Part shown: positions 38,098 through 51,232 of the stretch, piece after piece
Layout of the letters: the number at the start of each line of letters is the position of its first letter
Position numbering within the stretch: position 1 is the first letter of the stretch
Origin: Dipetalonema caudispina
Taxonomy: Eukaryota; Nematoda; Chromadorea; Rhabditida; Onchocercidae
NCBI GenBank assembly: GCA_013365325.1
Contig: JABVXV010000136.1
Span: forward strand, 62,001-126,000
Direction: 5' to 3'
DNA: 64,000 bases
Translations under genes and position numbers: made by a program
The notes under the pieces: model-generated
Told to the model about the DNA's origin: nothing
The model's input: the letters and a program-made list of their open reading frames with translations, nothing else
Databases searched by the model: none

Positions 38098-41000
38098 ATG
38101 ATCTCAGTAGAGGGCGTTCCAAAGGAACAAATCAAATACATACTCAGAAGTATTCTGCAGAACGTATGTTTAATTTACTTTTTTTGTTAAATTGAAAGTC
38201 TTAAAGGTAATTTTAGTTGCAAGTATTTCTTGTTCTACTAATAATATCGGAGTCAAGAAAGATCTTAATGTAATGTTCGATTTGAAATCTCCTTTTGCCT
38301 TATATAGAAATGGTTCTTGTTACATTTTTGCATGATAGCGGAAGAAATAAACTAACGTTATATTTTGAGAAGCATAGATATATCTTTCAAAGTCGGAAAA
38401 AGTTATAGTTTTAGGTTTTGATTTGTTCTTTTTGTCTTTTTTCTCTTTTTTTTTTTTGTATAGAACTCCTCGATTGCATTAGGTTTAATTTGAAAACTCC
38501 TTAAGAATCGGAATTTTAACAACAAAAAAATCTTTCAAAATATTGATTTTTCATTTTGCAGTGTAACTGTTCAGTTCGATCTTTCGACGAATTAATACCA
38601 TGTCTGCAAGCGGCTTACGAAGAAAAATGTGTCGAAGTTCATGTTGGAGTTGAAATTTCTAGTGATGGAAGATCGAATCAAGAGGCACTGATCGATTTTA
38701 CAAAATCATTCATTGTAGAGTCTGGGTAAATTTCACGAACTTTCGCGTTTAAAGCATAGCGTCTTTCTCTTCATAAATTTTTTGCCCAGATTTCAAATAT
38801 TAGTGTGGTCTTGAGATGCAGGTATAATTTTTCAGGTATGGTCTTGAAATGCAACCTTATATGGAAATACGGAATATCGACCGAATATTAACCGATATAA
38901 GGTTAGTTATTTACAGTTACTGTTTTCACTTGGCCTCAAAATATCTCCGAAGATTCAGGCGTTTCCTGCAGAATTGGGTCAAGTAATAGTAGCCATGTTT
39001 GATTTATAAGGCTGCAGGATTTTTGGAACTTAGGTCTTCGCTTCGCCGACTATTTTCTATCATCAGAGAAGAAAGATCAACATTACTAGACACGACGAGA
39101 AAAATTAGTTGAAAACTATAAAGAAATAAAGATGATAATTCTAAATTTTCATAACTTCGAAATGAAGGATTATCCTAGCATTGCTGGGATAATCCTTCAT
39201 TCATCGCACTTACTTTATTTTGAATTCTTTACTTCGACATTTAATCGTTTACTTTCTAAACTTTTACTCGAAAATTTAGAATCAAAATCAAAATAATGCA
39301 TCATTTACAGACCCGATCATGCAAATGTAGACATACTTTGGCTGGGCATTGGTAATATGCCAAATATGGGCTTATTTTTCATCCGTGGAGAATATGTGAC
39401 AAAGTATAACACATCCAGTAATAAATTAATCGTAAATTCGGTATATGAAACAAAAATGAATAATGCTGCAGGTGAATATTTGTTTTCCAATATGATGATA
39501 ACTTTCAGAATATATGTATGAATTCACTGTTTGAACCATTCATCAACGTTGGCTGAAGTTACATTGCTGTTTGTTGCTGTTCAAGTTGTTTTATGATATT
39601 TCAGAATGACTGAAATAAACAGAGAATTCGATAAATTAGCAAACTGACAAATTTTTTTAGTCTTCAGAGCAATTCCAAAATTTGATCGAATTTCTGCCTG
39701 CTCAAAAATAACTTTAATGCATATTTGATGCACCGTTAAAAAATTTCCAAATAAATACCAAAAACTCCAACTAAATATTTTGAAACAGCAATTCAAAAAC
39801 AAAATTGTGGCAAAAATTTTCACTGTCAATTTTTCCAATATTTTGAAGAATTGAAGAGACCTTAGTGCTTCAACTTTATGTGAATTAAATTATTTCAACT
39901 ATTCCACGTTCATATGATCAGAAAAACGCAATCAGGAATTTCTCTATCGTATTCGAGTTCTGATTATGCAATTTGATAGTACTTTTTCAAGGATCTATAA
40001 ATGATAATAAATTAAAATCTTAGGCAATCATACACTGTTGTCGTGGGCACATTTTGAACATGATCGACGATTGCTAACCATTTATTTTGCTATCGAGAGT
40101 GTTACCCACGCTCATGATGGGTTATCATATACAGGTTATAAGTTTGTTATCACATATAGTTCATTCTATATGGTTATCGTTGATTGTGATTCGGATCCAG
40201 ATGAAAAAGATAACTATGTCTATATTTGTTTGCGACACCCTCCACAGGTTAATACTTTACTTTCTTTGTTTCTCAAAATCTCGAGATTTGTTTTGTTTAT
40301 TTCTTTTGCTTATCAGCATTTATCACACGTTTTTAGAAATGCACATTGAAGAATAGCTTGGTTTACATGAGTGAGAAAACAAGTAATATTTACTAAAGTA
40401 TTGCTGATCTAATCAGCGACTGAGGTCTATAAAATGATGTGAACTTGGAGTACCTATGCTGAAAGTATGACAGTGTCGTCAGTTTTGAGATGCTGTTTGA
40501 TATTTTGAAATTGGTTTACTCAAATCATACTTCCGATAATGGAAATNNNNNNNNNNNNNNNNNNNNNNNNNNNNNNNNNNNNNNNNNNNNNNNNNNNNNN
40601 NNNNNNNNNNNNNNNNNNNNNNNNNNNNNNNNNNNNNNNNNNNNNNTCTATAAAATGATGTGAACTTGGAGTACCTATGCTGAAAGTATGACAGTGTCGT
40701 CAGTTTTGAGATGCTGTTTGATATTTTGAAATTGGTTTACTCAAATCATACTTCCGATAATGGAAATGCAGCTATGGGAAGCGGTACCCCGAATTATGAC
40801 AAACGGGAAGAGAGTGTTGAATATTGAACAATGTCGCGATTGGATACGTGTGGGAAGTTTCCCGGGAAGCAGACATTTCGCCGGTTGTTCTCAGGTTTTA
40901 TAAATGCCCAATTTCTTTTACCGAAATCTGGCAAAATCGCGATCTTTTGTTGATTTAATTTTGAATCAAAATTTCATTTGACGGACAGTTAATTCTATAA

Positions 41001-44000
41001 AGAAACTGAATTTTTATGCAGGAGACTTTGGCTGGATCATCATGGCTTAGCTTTTCAATGCCAAAAGAAACAATAAAGCCGGAAAAGATGTTCCCGGATG
41101 AAATACTTGATTGGCAAAATCGTACTTTAAGTGTAAAATTGGTAATAATTCGATGATAAATTGAGCAGCAAACCCATTAAGTTTTACCTCTAGCCTTATT
41201 GTAATTTATGTCAGAGTATGGAAATACATGCCAGCGGAAAAAGCAGTACCTTTACCATCATTTAGGTTATACTACTGTCTGTTTGATACCATCGCATAGT
41301 TTTTACTCCTGTCTGTTTGATGTTCTTGTATCCAAAAAATATGACTCATTTTTTTTCCATCCAACTTCAACCGGTTATTGATCTTTTCTTTGGCTTTATG
41401 TCCATCGTTTTCACCGTTGAACATATTCCGCGAAGAAAATTGGCTCTATATCATTTATCAATAAATGAAATAACTATTTTCTCGAGTTTTTTTTTTTCGA
41501 AATTTCTCAAAATTTTCATCGCTTTTCTAAAATTTTAGTCTCTTTCGGGATTTGAAGCATCAGGAAGTCAAATATCTTAGCGTTTGTTTTTTAAAGGCTC
41601 CAACACGTCAGCTATTTGAAATCATCGCACGATGGAAACGCCGAGCCAAGTGTCGAATATTTTTTGCAGCAATCATGAAAATTCCTCGACGGGAAACTTC
41701 TAATATTCACATTCTGGAATTGCCGTCATTTAGGTATCCGATTCATGTTACCTTAGTAAGAAGCAACTTCTTTCTTCTGTATTGATCCGTGATCTTGAAT
41801 AAATTAGAAATTGAAGTGAGTTGAAAATATTTAATGAGAGCAGGAACGTGTGTTGGAAAACCATGATATAATCGATCATTAGTTATAACGAAAAAAAAAG
41901 TGAAAACATTAATATCATTTAAAAAAACCATTGCAATTTCCACGACTGCTTTTCAGCATTTCATATGACGATTGATATGACATTTCTAGATTAAATTATG
42001 CACTGCAAGCATTATTAAGCAGAGGAAGTATTGTGAAAGATCAACTTTTTGATATTTCCCAAGTTTCCTGCAACGATCTCTTTTTCGAACGTATTAATTA
42101 CGCTGCTCAGGTATAGGAAAATGTTTTTTCAATTAATTTAAAAAAGAAAAAAAAAGAAAGATTATGACGATTCGATTTGCTTGATTTATTACAATTACAA
42201 AGTTAATTATTAAACTTGGCTGAGTCTTTCAATTTACTTTTTTCGTTTACTAGTCAAACTACATTTCTAATCTAGAGTACTTCTGCTTGGATTTAATTCA
42301 AACATTACAATCTTTCATCATGAATATATTACTTTTTATATACTTTCCATGATACTGAAAAATATTATTCTATACCTCTGCAAAAAATAAGAATGTAATC
42401 AAAGCTTAAAGAAATCACTATTTGCAAGTGGTAGTATTTATGCGAATGTATGAAGAGGAGTGTACTAATAATACTGTGAAGGTGATGGAGTTTTGGCATT
42501 TAGAAAACAATTTAAATATTATATATGTATGTATACTTTTCCAGGAATGTTTATTAGCTTGTGAGGAGACCTTGGATTCTGCTTTGGCGGCTATTGATGA
42601 AAAGCGACGCATCTCATTGCTTAATTTTTTCGAACATATTTATTTTCAAAAATTAAATGCTTTGCGGAGAGTATCAGCTGATGAGGAGGCTGAATCACTG
42701 TCTGATCTACCTCGTAATTGTGTCTTAATTCGAAAAGTAAGTATTCTTAATTTAAAAAAGAAGAAAAATCTGATCATGACTTTTGGTTACTGATAGATTC
42801 TAATAAAAAGCTGATTTGCTTTAGTGATTTTTTGTTGTTCTTTTCCAGGTAATGGCAACACCGCTACGACTTTTGCTTTTACCACCGGAGGTTATGATGA
42901 CGAATCGTGTAATACGTCATTTTGGAGAAGAGTACGCATTACGTTGTGTATTTCGGGATGATAATGGTCAGCGACTTGTACCAAAGGAATTTTCACGAGG
43001 TCGCGCTTTACAAGGTCTAATTTTTTCAAATATTTTCTGTTAATAATAGCAATTGTAATGTTTATTAAAGTTCTAAAAAAATAAAACATCTGATAGACTA
43101 TAAAAAATGAAACGTTCATCCGTAAGAGTAACAGTCCATTTTATATGGCGATCACGGTTTGAAAAGCATTTAAATGACCACTTTACGGTATACGGTTGAA
43201 CCATATTCAAAGAGTTGTTCTGTCCTGAATTAGCAGATAGACATGTTAATCCTGTATATAAGCATTTGCATCTATTAGATGTTTTGTTCAAGGTTTTACG
43301 AACGTTGTGAATTTGTTCAATGTCGTTATAAGCAATAAAGACCTTGGAAACCGAAATAAAATATGTATTTCACTTTATTGAGGCTATTAGTTTATTCAGC
43401 ATTGACTAGTTTTAGATCAATCCTTAATAATTCCTGATTTGGTATACAGAACACTTGGAACAGGTCTGCACATAGCGTCTCGACATTACCAGTTTCTTGC
43501 ATGGTCTAATTCACAGGTGCATGAAAGCATTGTTCAGAGAAAGTACTATTAATTCATTAATTTCAAGATAAACTTCAGTTTATTGTTTTGTTGATCTTTA
43601 GCTAGCACTGTCAACAATAAAATGACGGGGATAAAAATTTGTTATTTTCTTCGATCCCATTTTCCGAGCGATGAATGTAGAAGTAGTCTAAATGATTGTA
43701 GGTCTCTTAAATTTTCTTTAAATTTAAACAGAACATGCAAAATAGACGAAATCATTCGTCTGTATATTCCGAAATTTGTTCTAACAGAAATTCTGAAAGC
43801 ATTGTATGTCAATTGAAGATGCGTGATGGCGGTTGTTATATGTATTCGGATGCCGTTATTAACGATGAGGTACACGGTCAAATGGTTTGTAACGTTGAGG
43901 ATATCAGACGTTGGATGGGTGATTTTACGGCTTCGAAAAATGTCCCCAAATTGATGTCTCGTATGGGACAGTGCTTTACGCAAGCACAGGTAAATAATAT

Positions 44001-47000
44001 CATTCCAAGTGCTTATTTTTTACTTTTCTACACTCGCTTTTTAACTTTTAATTCTTTATTTTTTGATTTTTTATTTTTCCATTTCTTTTTCCGCTCATCA
44101 TTTGTTTCTTACTTTTTAATTTCTATTTCTCACGAAATCCCTCATCAACTGCTAATCATAACTTTTCCCTCACTGTTTATCATTCAACACATTATGTAAC
44201 ACATTGTTTAGAGAAAGAATTTTCATTAATTTATTCATTTCATAGTAAATTTCAATTAATTATCTTTTGTTAATTTGTAACTAGCGGTATCAATAGCTGC
44301 GATAATGAAGATAAAATAACTTGTCTCCATAATTTTGTTGCTCAATTTATCAGACTGTCTTCTCAAAGATTTCAGTTTGTAAAGCTTTTAGTTCGTTTAA
44401 ATCGTCAATTTTCTTTTATATCCTGTATCCTGTTGATATTTGTGACCTTTACATTGATCATGTTGATTATATATGCATTTCAATAATTTCAAATTTTTTA
44501 TTCTTTGTCTACAGTTTTCCACTTTTTTAGCCCATTTTTCTTTCTCTTGATTTGTTAACATTTTTATCTTTTCTCATCAAAGCTGTAATTTTTTTTCAGC
44601 CAACAATAATGCTGGAAAGAGATGACTGGAAGTTGGAAGATGATATCATGGGTGGCATCATACATCCAGACACTGGTGAAGTGTTTAATTTCTCAGATGG
44701 TGTCGGGAGAATTTCTAAGAAATACGCTGATCGAATAGCTAAAACACTGGGCTTACATCCGACACCATCTTGTTATCAAGTAAGCAATTGACTTATATCT
44801 TGTGCTTAGTGTTGCTAACTGTTATTAAATGCGACTTTATGTGAAACAAAACATTTAATTACCATCAACTGTATACAAGCGATTTTCAATACACTTTCAA
44901 GATTTAGGTGCGATTTAAAGGCTTCAAAGGTGTGCTGTGCACTGACCCGTTGTTGGATGAATTGGGCCAAGCTAATATTATTTTTCGGAAAAGCCAAAAA
45001 AAATTTGAAGAAGATGAGGAAAGCACAGCTGAAGTAGAAGTGGTGAAATATTCAATGCCTTCACCAGTTTGTTTGAATAGGCCATTAATCATGATTTTAG
45101 ATCAAGTAATTATTCTCTTTCTGTGAATTTTTTTGTAAAAATACTACTTTGAGGTCAGAATGCATAACTTAATTCACCCTTAATAGTTTCGTCTATATCC
45201 GTGGATCGCTGATATTAATAACAAATTTTTTCTACTGTATTTGAAACAAACTTCAATGCTCCGAATTTACAGGTTTCTGAAAAGCAAGGTCTACATTTAC
45301 ATAAAAAAGTTTGCAATCAGATCCATTCGCTGTTGGAGCTCGAGCTTAACAAACTAGCCGGTTAGCTACTTTACTTATTTTAAATCATTCGATGTATCTG
45401 GATTATCATGTTGTATGGATGGTAATAACGGAATATTGTTGGAATATGCAACAGCGCATATTTCAAAAACTTAAATCAGGCTCGAAAAGATACCATTCAA
45501 TCCAGACAGATTTGGATCGTCACAGCGCAGACTTGGTAGATCTTTTTTACCTGAGTAAGATATGTTGCAACATCTTGTTAACATATGAAAATCATCAGAT
45601 CTCCTGAAACATCCGAATTGTTTTTGAATATAAACCTGAGCTGGATCTTCCGTAATCATGATTTTCAGCTATGATGTTTGATGAAAATGCTGCTACTGAA
45701 GAGCTGAGCTCACGTTTGTCACTTCCAATTGACTTTCGTCAATTGCACAGCAGTGGTATTACATTTACCAACGAACCGTTCTTTCGTTCATTGCTGACTG
45801 CCGTTCATAGATACAATATAAGTTGGTCTACATAGTTAAAGTTTGAACTAATAGCTTTGATTGGATTTTGTTTGTCGAATAAAGCCTTTAGGAAATTTTT
45901 CATTTCTTAATTGAAAGGAATGACCAAATTCCTAAAAAAAAAAGACAAAAACAAAAATATTTGAAAATCTGCAATTAAAATTTAGTAATATCATTTTAAA
46001 TGTGTTTAAATAAAATTATGCTATTCCTTCTCTATTTACTGTAATTGCAACTAGCATTACTTTCAGAATTACATCTCAGCAAATCTAAAATTTTTTTACC
46101 TGGTTCAATGGGTCGTACAATGTATGGAGTGGTTGATAATACTGGATTACTCCAGTATGGGCAAGTTTTTATACAGTACTCGCCTTCTATACGGTATGTC
46201 TCGGGGAAGAAAATTATTTATACAGGTAAAATAAAAGAAAGTTGAAGTCTTTCAATATTTTTATTTTCTTTTGAAGTTTCATATTTTCGAATTTAATTTC
46301 ATCCTTTCCTTGAAATTTGAAGGAAGATAGAGATGTTTCTTTACTTAATATTTTTCCGCATACCCAACTAGAATGATTTTATCCTTTTACTGCAACTCTG
46401 AAAATGATGAGATGTATTGGATGATTACAATAGAGTAAATCAAGTCATATACGTATTCCTATGACATCTTATGAAAAAAGCAGTGCTTTTTATTGTCAAC
46501 TTCCATGTTGCTGTTTTAAAGTTACGATTCAACGAAAATCTTTGGCAACTGGAAGAGTTCCGAAAAACCAGATGCTTCTTTAAGAATTTTATTTTCTCAG
46601 GACCAGTAATGGTAACAAAGAATCCATGCCATGTAGCGGGTGATGTTCGCATTTTTGAAGCAGTTTATCAAGATGCTTTATCGCATCTTTGTGATATTAT
46701 TGTATTTCCACGTTATGGCCCACGCCCACATTCTGATGAAATGGCCGGTTAGATTTTCAACTTTTAGTGACCTAAATTTGTTTTTAAATTCATTTTTTTT
46801 TTTGCTTGCTTTCATCCTGTTACAATTCTTTTTATTTTTATGCACATATTTTTTTCTTATTTATCTTTTTTGCTCGTACCTGCTATCGTTTTTTTTATTT
46901 TTCGTTTCCACTTTTTTCCTATACGTGTATTTTTAAATATTCTACAAATTTAATTAATGTCGCTTTGTAAACCTTTAATTGGTATTATCAATCTGGTAAA

Positions 47001-50000
47001 CTGTTATAACTCGATGAAGTTTTTCGTTATTTTCAGGAAGTGATTTGGATGGTGATGAATATACCGTCATATTCGATAAAGAGTTGTTTTTCGAGAATAA
47101 TGAACAAGCAATGTTTTTTCCAAAATCGGTGCCAACTGAATATGATTCACCACCCACTGTATGTTATTGTTTTTCTGAAGAACAACCTGGAATAAATTAA
47201 GATGAAATTCTTGTTTACTTAGTAAAAAGGATAGAAATTTGAAAATTTACATCGTTCTTGATATCAGCTCTGTCGTATCTTGCTTGTGATCGTAGCATAG
47301 ATGAGGCAAATAACTGAATGATCCTAGTGATTAGAATTTAAAAATTAGCTGATTTATCTTCTGGAATTAGTCCATTGAACATACTTTTAAATTTATTGGA
47401 ATTGAATGTATTGCCAAGAATATATTTATAGACGGGAGATATGATAGATTTTTTTCTGAAATATCTCAGTCAGGATTCGATTGGTCGGATGTCCAATGCT
47501 CATCTGATCATGTGCGATCGTCTTGGCCTTTTCCAGCAAGTTATTTCTTTTTCTTCCTAAGTAATTGTTTGTGATATATAGACTACTTGTATGTTTGTAT
47601 GTGTGGTTATAAGGCGGTTATTACGTAGTCGCTTAATATTGTTCGTTGATGAATTTTACAAAATTTAATGTACGTATTTAAAAAACTGTATTCCCTTTAA
47701 AATGGAATTTTTCTTCAGCGAGGTATGTGATGACATTGCCAGGAAATGTGCCGTTGCTGTAGATTTTCCGAAAACAGGAGTGCAAGCCAAACCGCTGACA
47801 TCACATGAGCAATGTGAAATTATACCGGATTATATGCAAAACATGATAAAGCCGTCATATAGAAGCAAGCGATTGCTTGGTGAATTGTACAGGTAAATTA
47901 TGACTTTCCATAGAGTATCGTATGTTCATTAGAAAAGATCTTTAGCTTAGGCCAAATGAAATGGTATTTAAGAAAAATCAGAGGAATCAAAATATCTAAT
48001 GGCACATTCGGAGTGTGAATTGCCCATGAGCCCCTTTATCTAGCTGTTTGTTAGTAAGAGTCCAGTGTTTCAGAAAAGCACGAAAAGTTGAAGATATCTC
48101 GGAAATGGCACAGTATTCGAATTTTGCCGGCTATTATGATCCGCAACTTTACGACGAGAACTTATTTCATGAACAACCGGAGCTGATCCAAAGAAGCCTA
48201 CATTTGAGAAATGAATACTATTCAAGAATACAGGTGTGCTAGATTCTTAAAAATTGTTTTATTTACACTTTGCTTTCAACATTTTAGACATTATCATACT
48301 ATTGAATCTATTTGCTGACAATATCATAAACAATTTTTAAGAATCTGACGAGATACTACTTCGTTCCATTTAGGATCAAACAATGAACCACCCACAAACT
48401 ATTCCACAGTGAATTAAACGAATAGAATTAAAGATTCATTTTTTTATGATGAATTTTTCAGCAATTACTAGACGAATATGGAATTCCTGATGAAGCTTCC
48501 GTAATATCCGGACACAGTGTGGCAATCAAAAGGATTATTGAAATGGAGAAAGATGATTATTCGTTTTATCATTCGGATAAAATTGTCGAATTACGATACA
48601 GTCGCATTTTTGCATATTTTAGGCGTGAATTTTTCAAGGTTTACTTTGTTGGCGAAGAATTTTTATTTGAGGAAAATGTCGCGACAAAGAAATTTTCACT
48701 AAAATAATAAATCCACATGAAGTTTAAAGACTGAAGTGTTTGATGTATTTATAGGAATTCGGAGAGGAGTCAGATTTTCTAACGGTGGATACGTTCGGAA
48801 AACGTGGAATGCGCTGGAATATGGCGCTGATCACGAAAGCTAAAGCATGGTATGCGGTAACATATGCTAGAGCTTTTAGATCATCTTCTGAATTTCGATC
48901 GTTTCCATGGATCGTTTGGGATATTTTGCTGATCCTCAAACGTCAAATCGTAAGTGTGTATATTATTTCAACCAATTTCAATGAGTATGAAAGAATGGTA
49001 CTTTTTCCAAAAAAATGATTCATATCGGATTTACAAATTTATGTTTACCGATGAAAAATATCTTTTGAGTCATAGAAAAAAGAATAGTTGTTGTTGAAGT
49101 GAACCAAGTACATTCTCGAAAATATCGAATTCCAGGCACTTTTGTTAAAATCACCATCACCGTTGGTAAACCCTATAGCGATCCGTCTTACACGAGCAAT
49201 TGAAACTTTTTGCTACTATCATAATGCTGCACTAAAGCAATTTGTTAATGAGATGTTATTAGGACCAATGCGACTTGATGCATTTGTGCGGTATTCTAAG
49301 AGGTAATAGGTTCATGAACCTTTTCGTGTATTGCAAGAAACGCAAATAAAGTTATTAAGAGTGAGCATGTATTACAACCTGTGATAATCTACACTATATA
49401 AGAGATATCATTTAACATGTTACCATGTACGCTGACCTTTTCCAAACGATTTTAGCCTTAATTTTTCGAAATTTAATTTTTCATTTAATTTTTTAGATGA
49501 ATAATTACAGATACGGGTCAAATGTCGAAATGTTATGTTTTGTCATTGATAATTGGTTGAGAGTAGAAGGAATATATGAACGTTCTGCATTACGAAGAAT
49601 ACATATTGTCATTTTGTTTTTACAATTTACTGTTGGAATATTACATGGTAAACGGACATCTGATGAGCTGATGAACAAGCATCCTATTTATTTTGAAAAG
49701 GTAGAAATATATGGAATAAGAAGTCGTCATAATTATTCGAATTAACGAATTTTCCAATTTCGAATTAAATTTAAGGAATTTTCCGGTTTGACTTCTTTCG
49801 AAATATTCAACAATTCCTTCGCAAAGTTTTATGTTTTATGGGTCTTTTGAGTTTTACACAATGTATTGACCAGTGGCTTCGGATATTGTTTAATAAAAAT
49901 GAAATAGTTAACATATAAAGTCTTATTTCATGTGATATGTAGAGATGCTTAAACCGTATTGTTCAAAACTTGAACCATAATTATTATAGCTGGACGAGTT

Positions 50001-51232
50001 ACCGGCTAACCCAGAAACTGTTGACTTAGCATATAGCACCGGCGAAATACTCTTCGCATTTTTGGGTTACTTGGCAGGCAGACAATTTGCTTATGCAAAT
50101 TTTATACGTTTTCGATTAGGCGGTATGATGCAGGGGAAGAAGGGTGCTTCAATTTTCACGAGACCAGAACAATGGTCTGCCCTTTATACTGTAAGTTTTT
50201 TATTATTTCCAAGAAGCAAGTTTAGTTAATGAATTTTTGTTTCAAATCCATGGGACATTATCCGATGTTAGGAAATTATCCGGAACATGGCTTAGCTACA
50301 AGAATTTCTTGCAATCGGAAATTTTTCTTTACTAATACCAGCCTGCTACAGCAGAAGTGTTATGCTACAGTGCAAGACTGGGAAATATGAAATCGCACAT
50401 TTGTAAATAATTATTTAGAACGTCTGAAGTTATAAGAAGATTGAAAATTCTTGATATTTTCGGAATTTGGAAATGATTTTAGCTATTCCTCAAATTTTAT
50501 CTTTCTTAAACCAGGTAGCATTTCGTGCGTTTCATCATATCGCTATAACAGCCAAATTTGATGCTCTTCGAATTACGGAAGATGATGATACTAATATTAA
50601 CTGTAATAGTAATGGTGATGCTGCGAGAAACGAGTGGGATTTTGGTGAATCAGATGCTCCAATAATCGTATCCGGTGAACTTTGCTGTCATAAAGATCTC
50701 AGTTTGCAACGAATTAATACTGCTCTTAAGGTATATATTGTTACTTTCCTGATAAAGAAGCACTGGTCACATCGGTCACATATAGTTAGGAAAAGAAAAA
50801 AATTTGATTTACTGGCATCAATTTCACATTTAAAGTTCTTCTAATGCATATTTGACGTATTCGAGTTTTTATTTACTTATTGGTGGTACTCTGATGGATC
50901 CATCGTTACAGATGCCAAAAAAAAAAAAACTGTTTGGTGTGTAGCGAAACATGTTGGTAAATAATAAAATTCAAAATATCAAGCAATAATTGACAGCGAC
51001 GATCATCACATTTAAAGGACATAATAACTTTTCAAGTTTATTACAGAAATGGTCCGGTGTAAATGAAATAATGAGTCGTGCGACGAAACATGAACAACTG
51101 TTAATTACCTGTACAGGAAGTGCATTAGCTCGGCAACGACTGCATCGAATACTGTTAATGGAACCGGAACGTCTTTTTCATGCTGTGCAAACGGATGTCA
51201 TGCCAAAAGAGGCCCGAGATGATTTCTTGTAA
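38098..51232 (+). CDS. Cellular RNA-dependent RNA polymerase (EGO-1/RRF-1 type)
   Basis: Such enzymes copy target mRNA into secondary siRNAs in nematode RNAi and germline small-RNA pathways. Thirty exons join with continuous phase to 1571 residues, near the length known for C. elegans EGO-1 and RRF-1 and shorter than RRF-3. Exons start at 38098, 38562, 38836, 39311, 40024, 40772, 41022, 41597, 41990, 42545, 42849, 43416, 43732, 44600, 44908, 45273, 45669, 46067, 46601, 47037, 47432, 47723, 48074, 48462, 48755, 49136, 49511, 49990, 50515 and 51047. Signatures in order: [82 protein letters not shown], and the catalytic loop DLDGDEY at about residue 945, which binds the metal ions. Further on are AVDFPKTG and FPWIVWD. 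The N-terminal 300 residues are not a known domain to me. The assembly gap lies inside the intron 40248-40771 and removes no phase. Exon 47723 uses an unusual acceptor (GCGAG). Confidence 0.93.
39161..39201. repeat. Perfect 15-base inverted repeat in an RdRP intron
   Basis: Arms AATGAAGGATTATCC (39161-39175) and GGATAATCCTTCATT (39187-39201) are exact reverse complements. The 11 bases between contain a further AGCA/TGCT pairing, so the whole 41 bases could fold as one long hairpin. It lies in the intron between exons 3 and 4 of the polymerase gene. Confidence 0.9.
40426..40546 (+). repeat. Left copy of a 121-base sequence flanking the assembly gap
   Basis: Identical, base for base as far as I can read, to 40647-40767 on the other side of the run of Ns. 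It is intronic, and most likely the same genomic segment present at the ends of two contigs. Confidence 0.9.
40547..40646. other. Assembly gap of 100 Ns
   Basis: Exactly 100 unknown bases, the conventional placeholder for a gap of unknown size. The coding phase of the polymerase gene is continuous across it. Confidence 0.99.
40647..40767 (+). repeat. Right copy of the 121-base sequence flanking the assembly gap
   Basis: Identical to 40426-40546. It runs straight into the acceptor of polymerase exon 40772-40894, so this copy is the one next to the exon. Confidence 0.9.

Noticed and set aside
40547..40646. Missing polymerase exon in the N gap
   Set aside because: Exon 40024-40247 ends in phase 0 and exon 40772-40894 begins in phase 0. 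The identical flanks suggest that no sequence is missing.
43990..44199. Extension of the polymerase exon beyond 43989 as coding sequence
   Set aside because: The frame stays open by chance, but the sequence turns Phe/Leu-rich after a clean GTAAAT donor, and the next exon at 44600 fits the phase.
46471..46600. Coding sequence upstream of polymerase exon 46601
   Set aside because: It is open in frame but lies before a good acceptor (TTCTCAG) and has no similarity to polymerase signatures. The upstream exon joins in phase at 46601.
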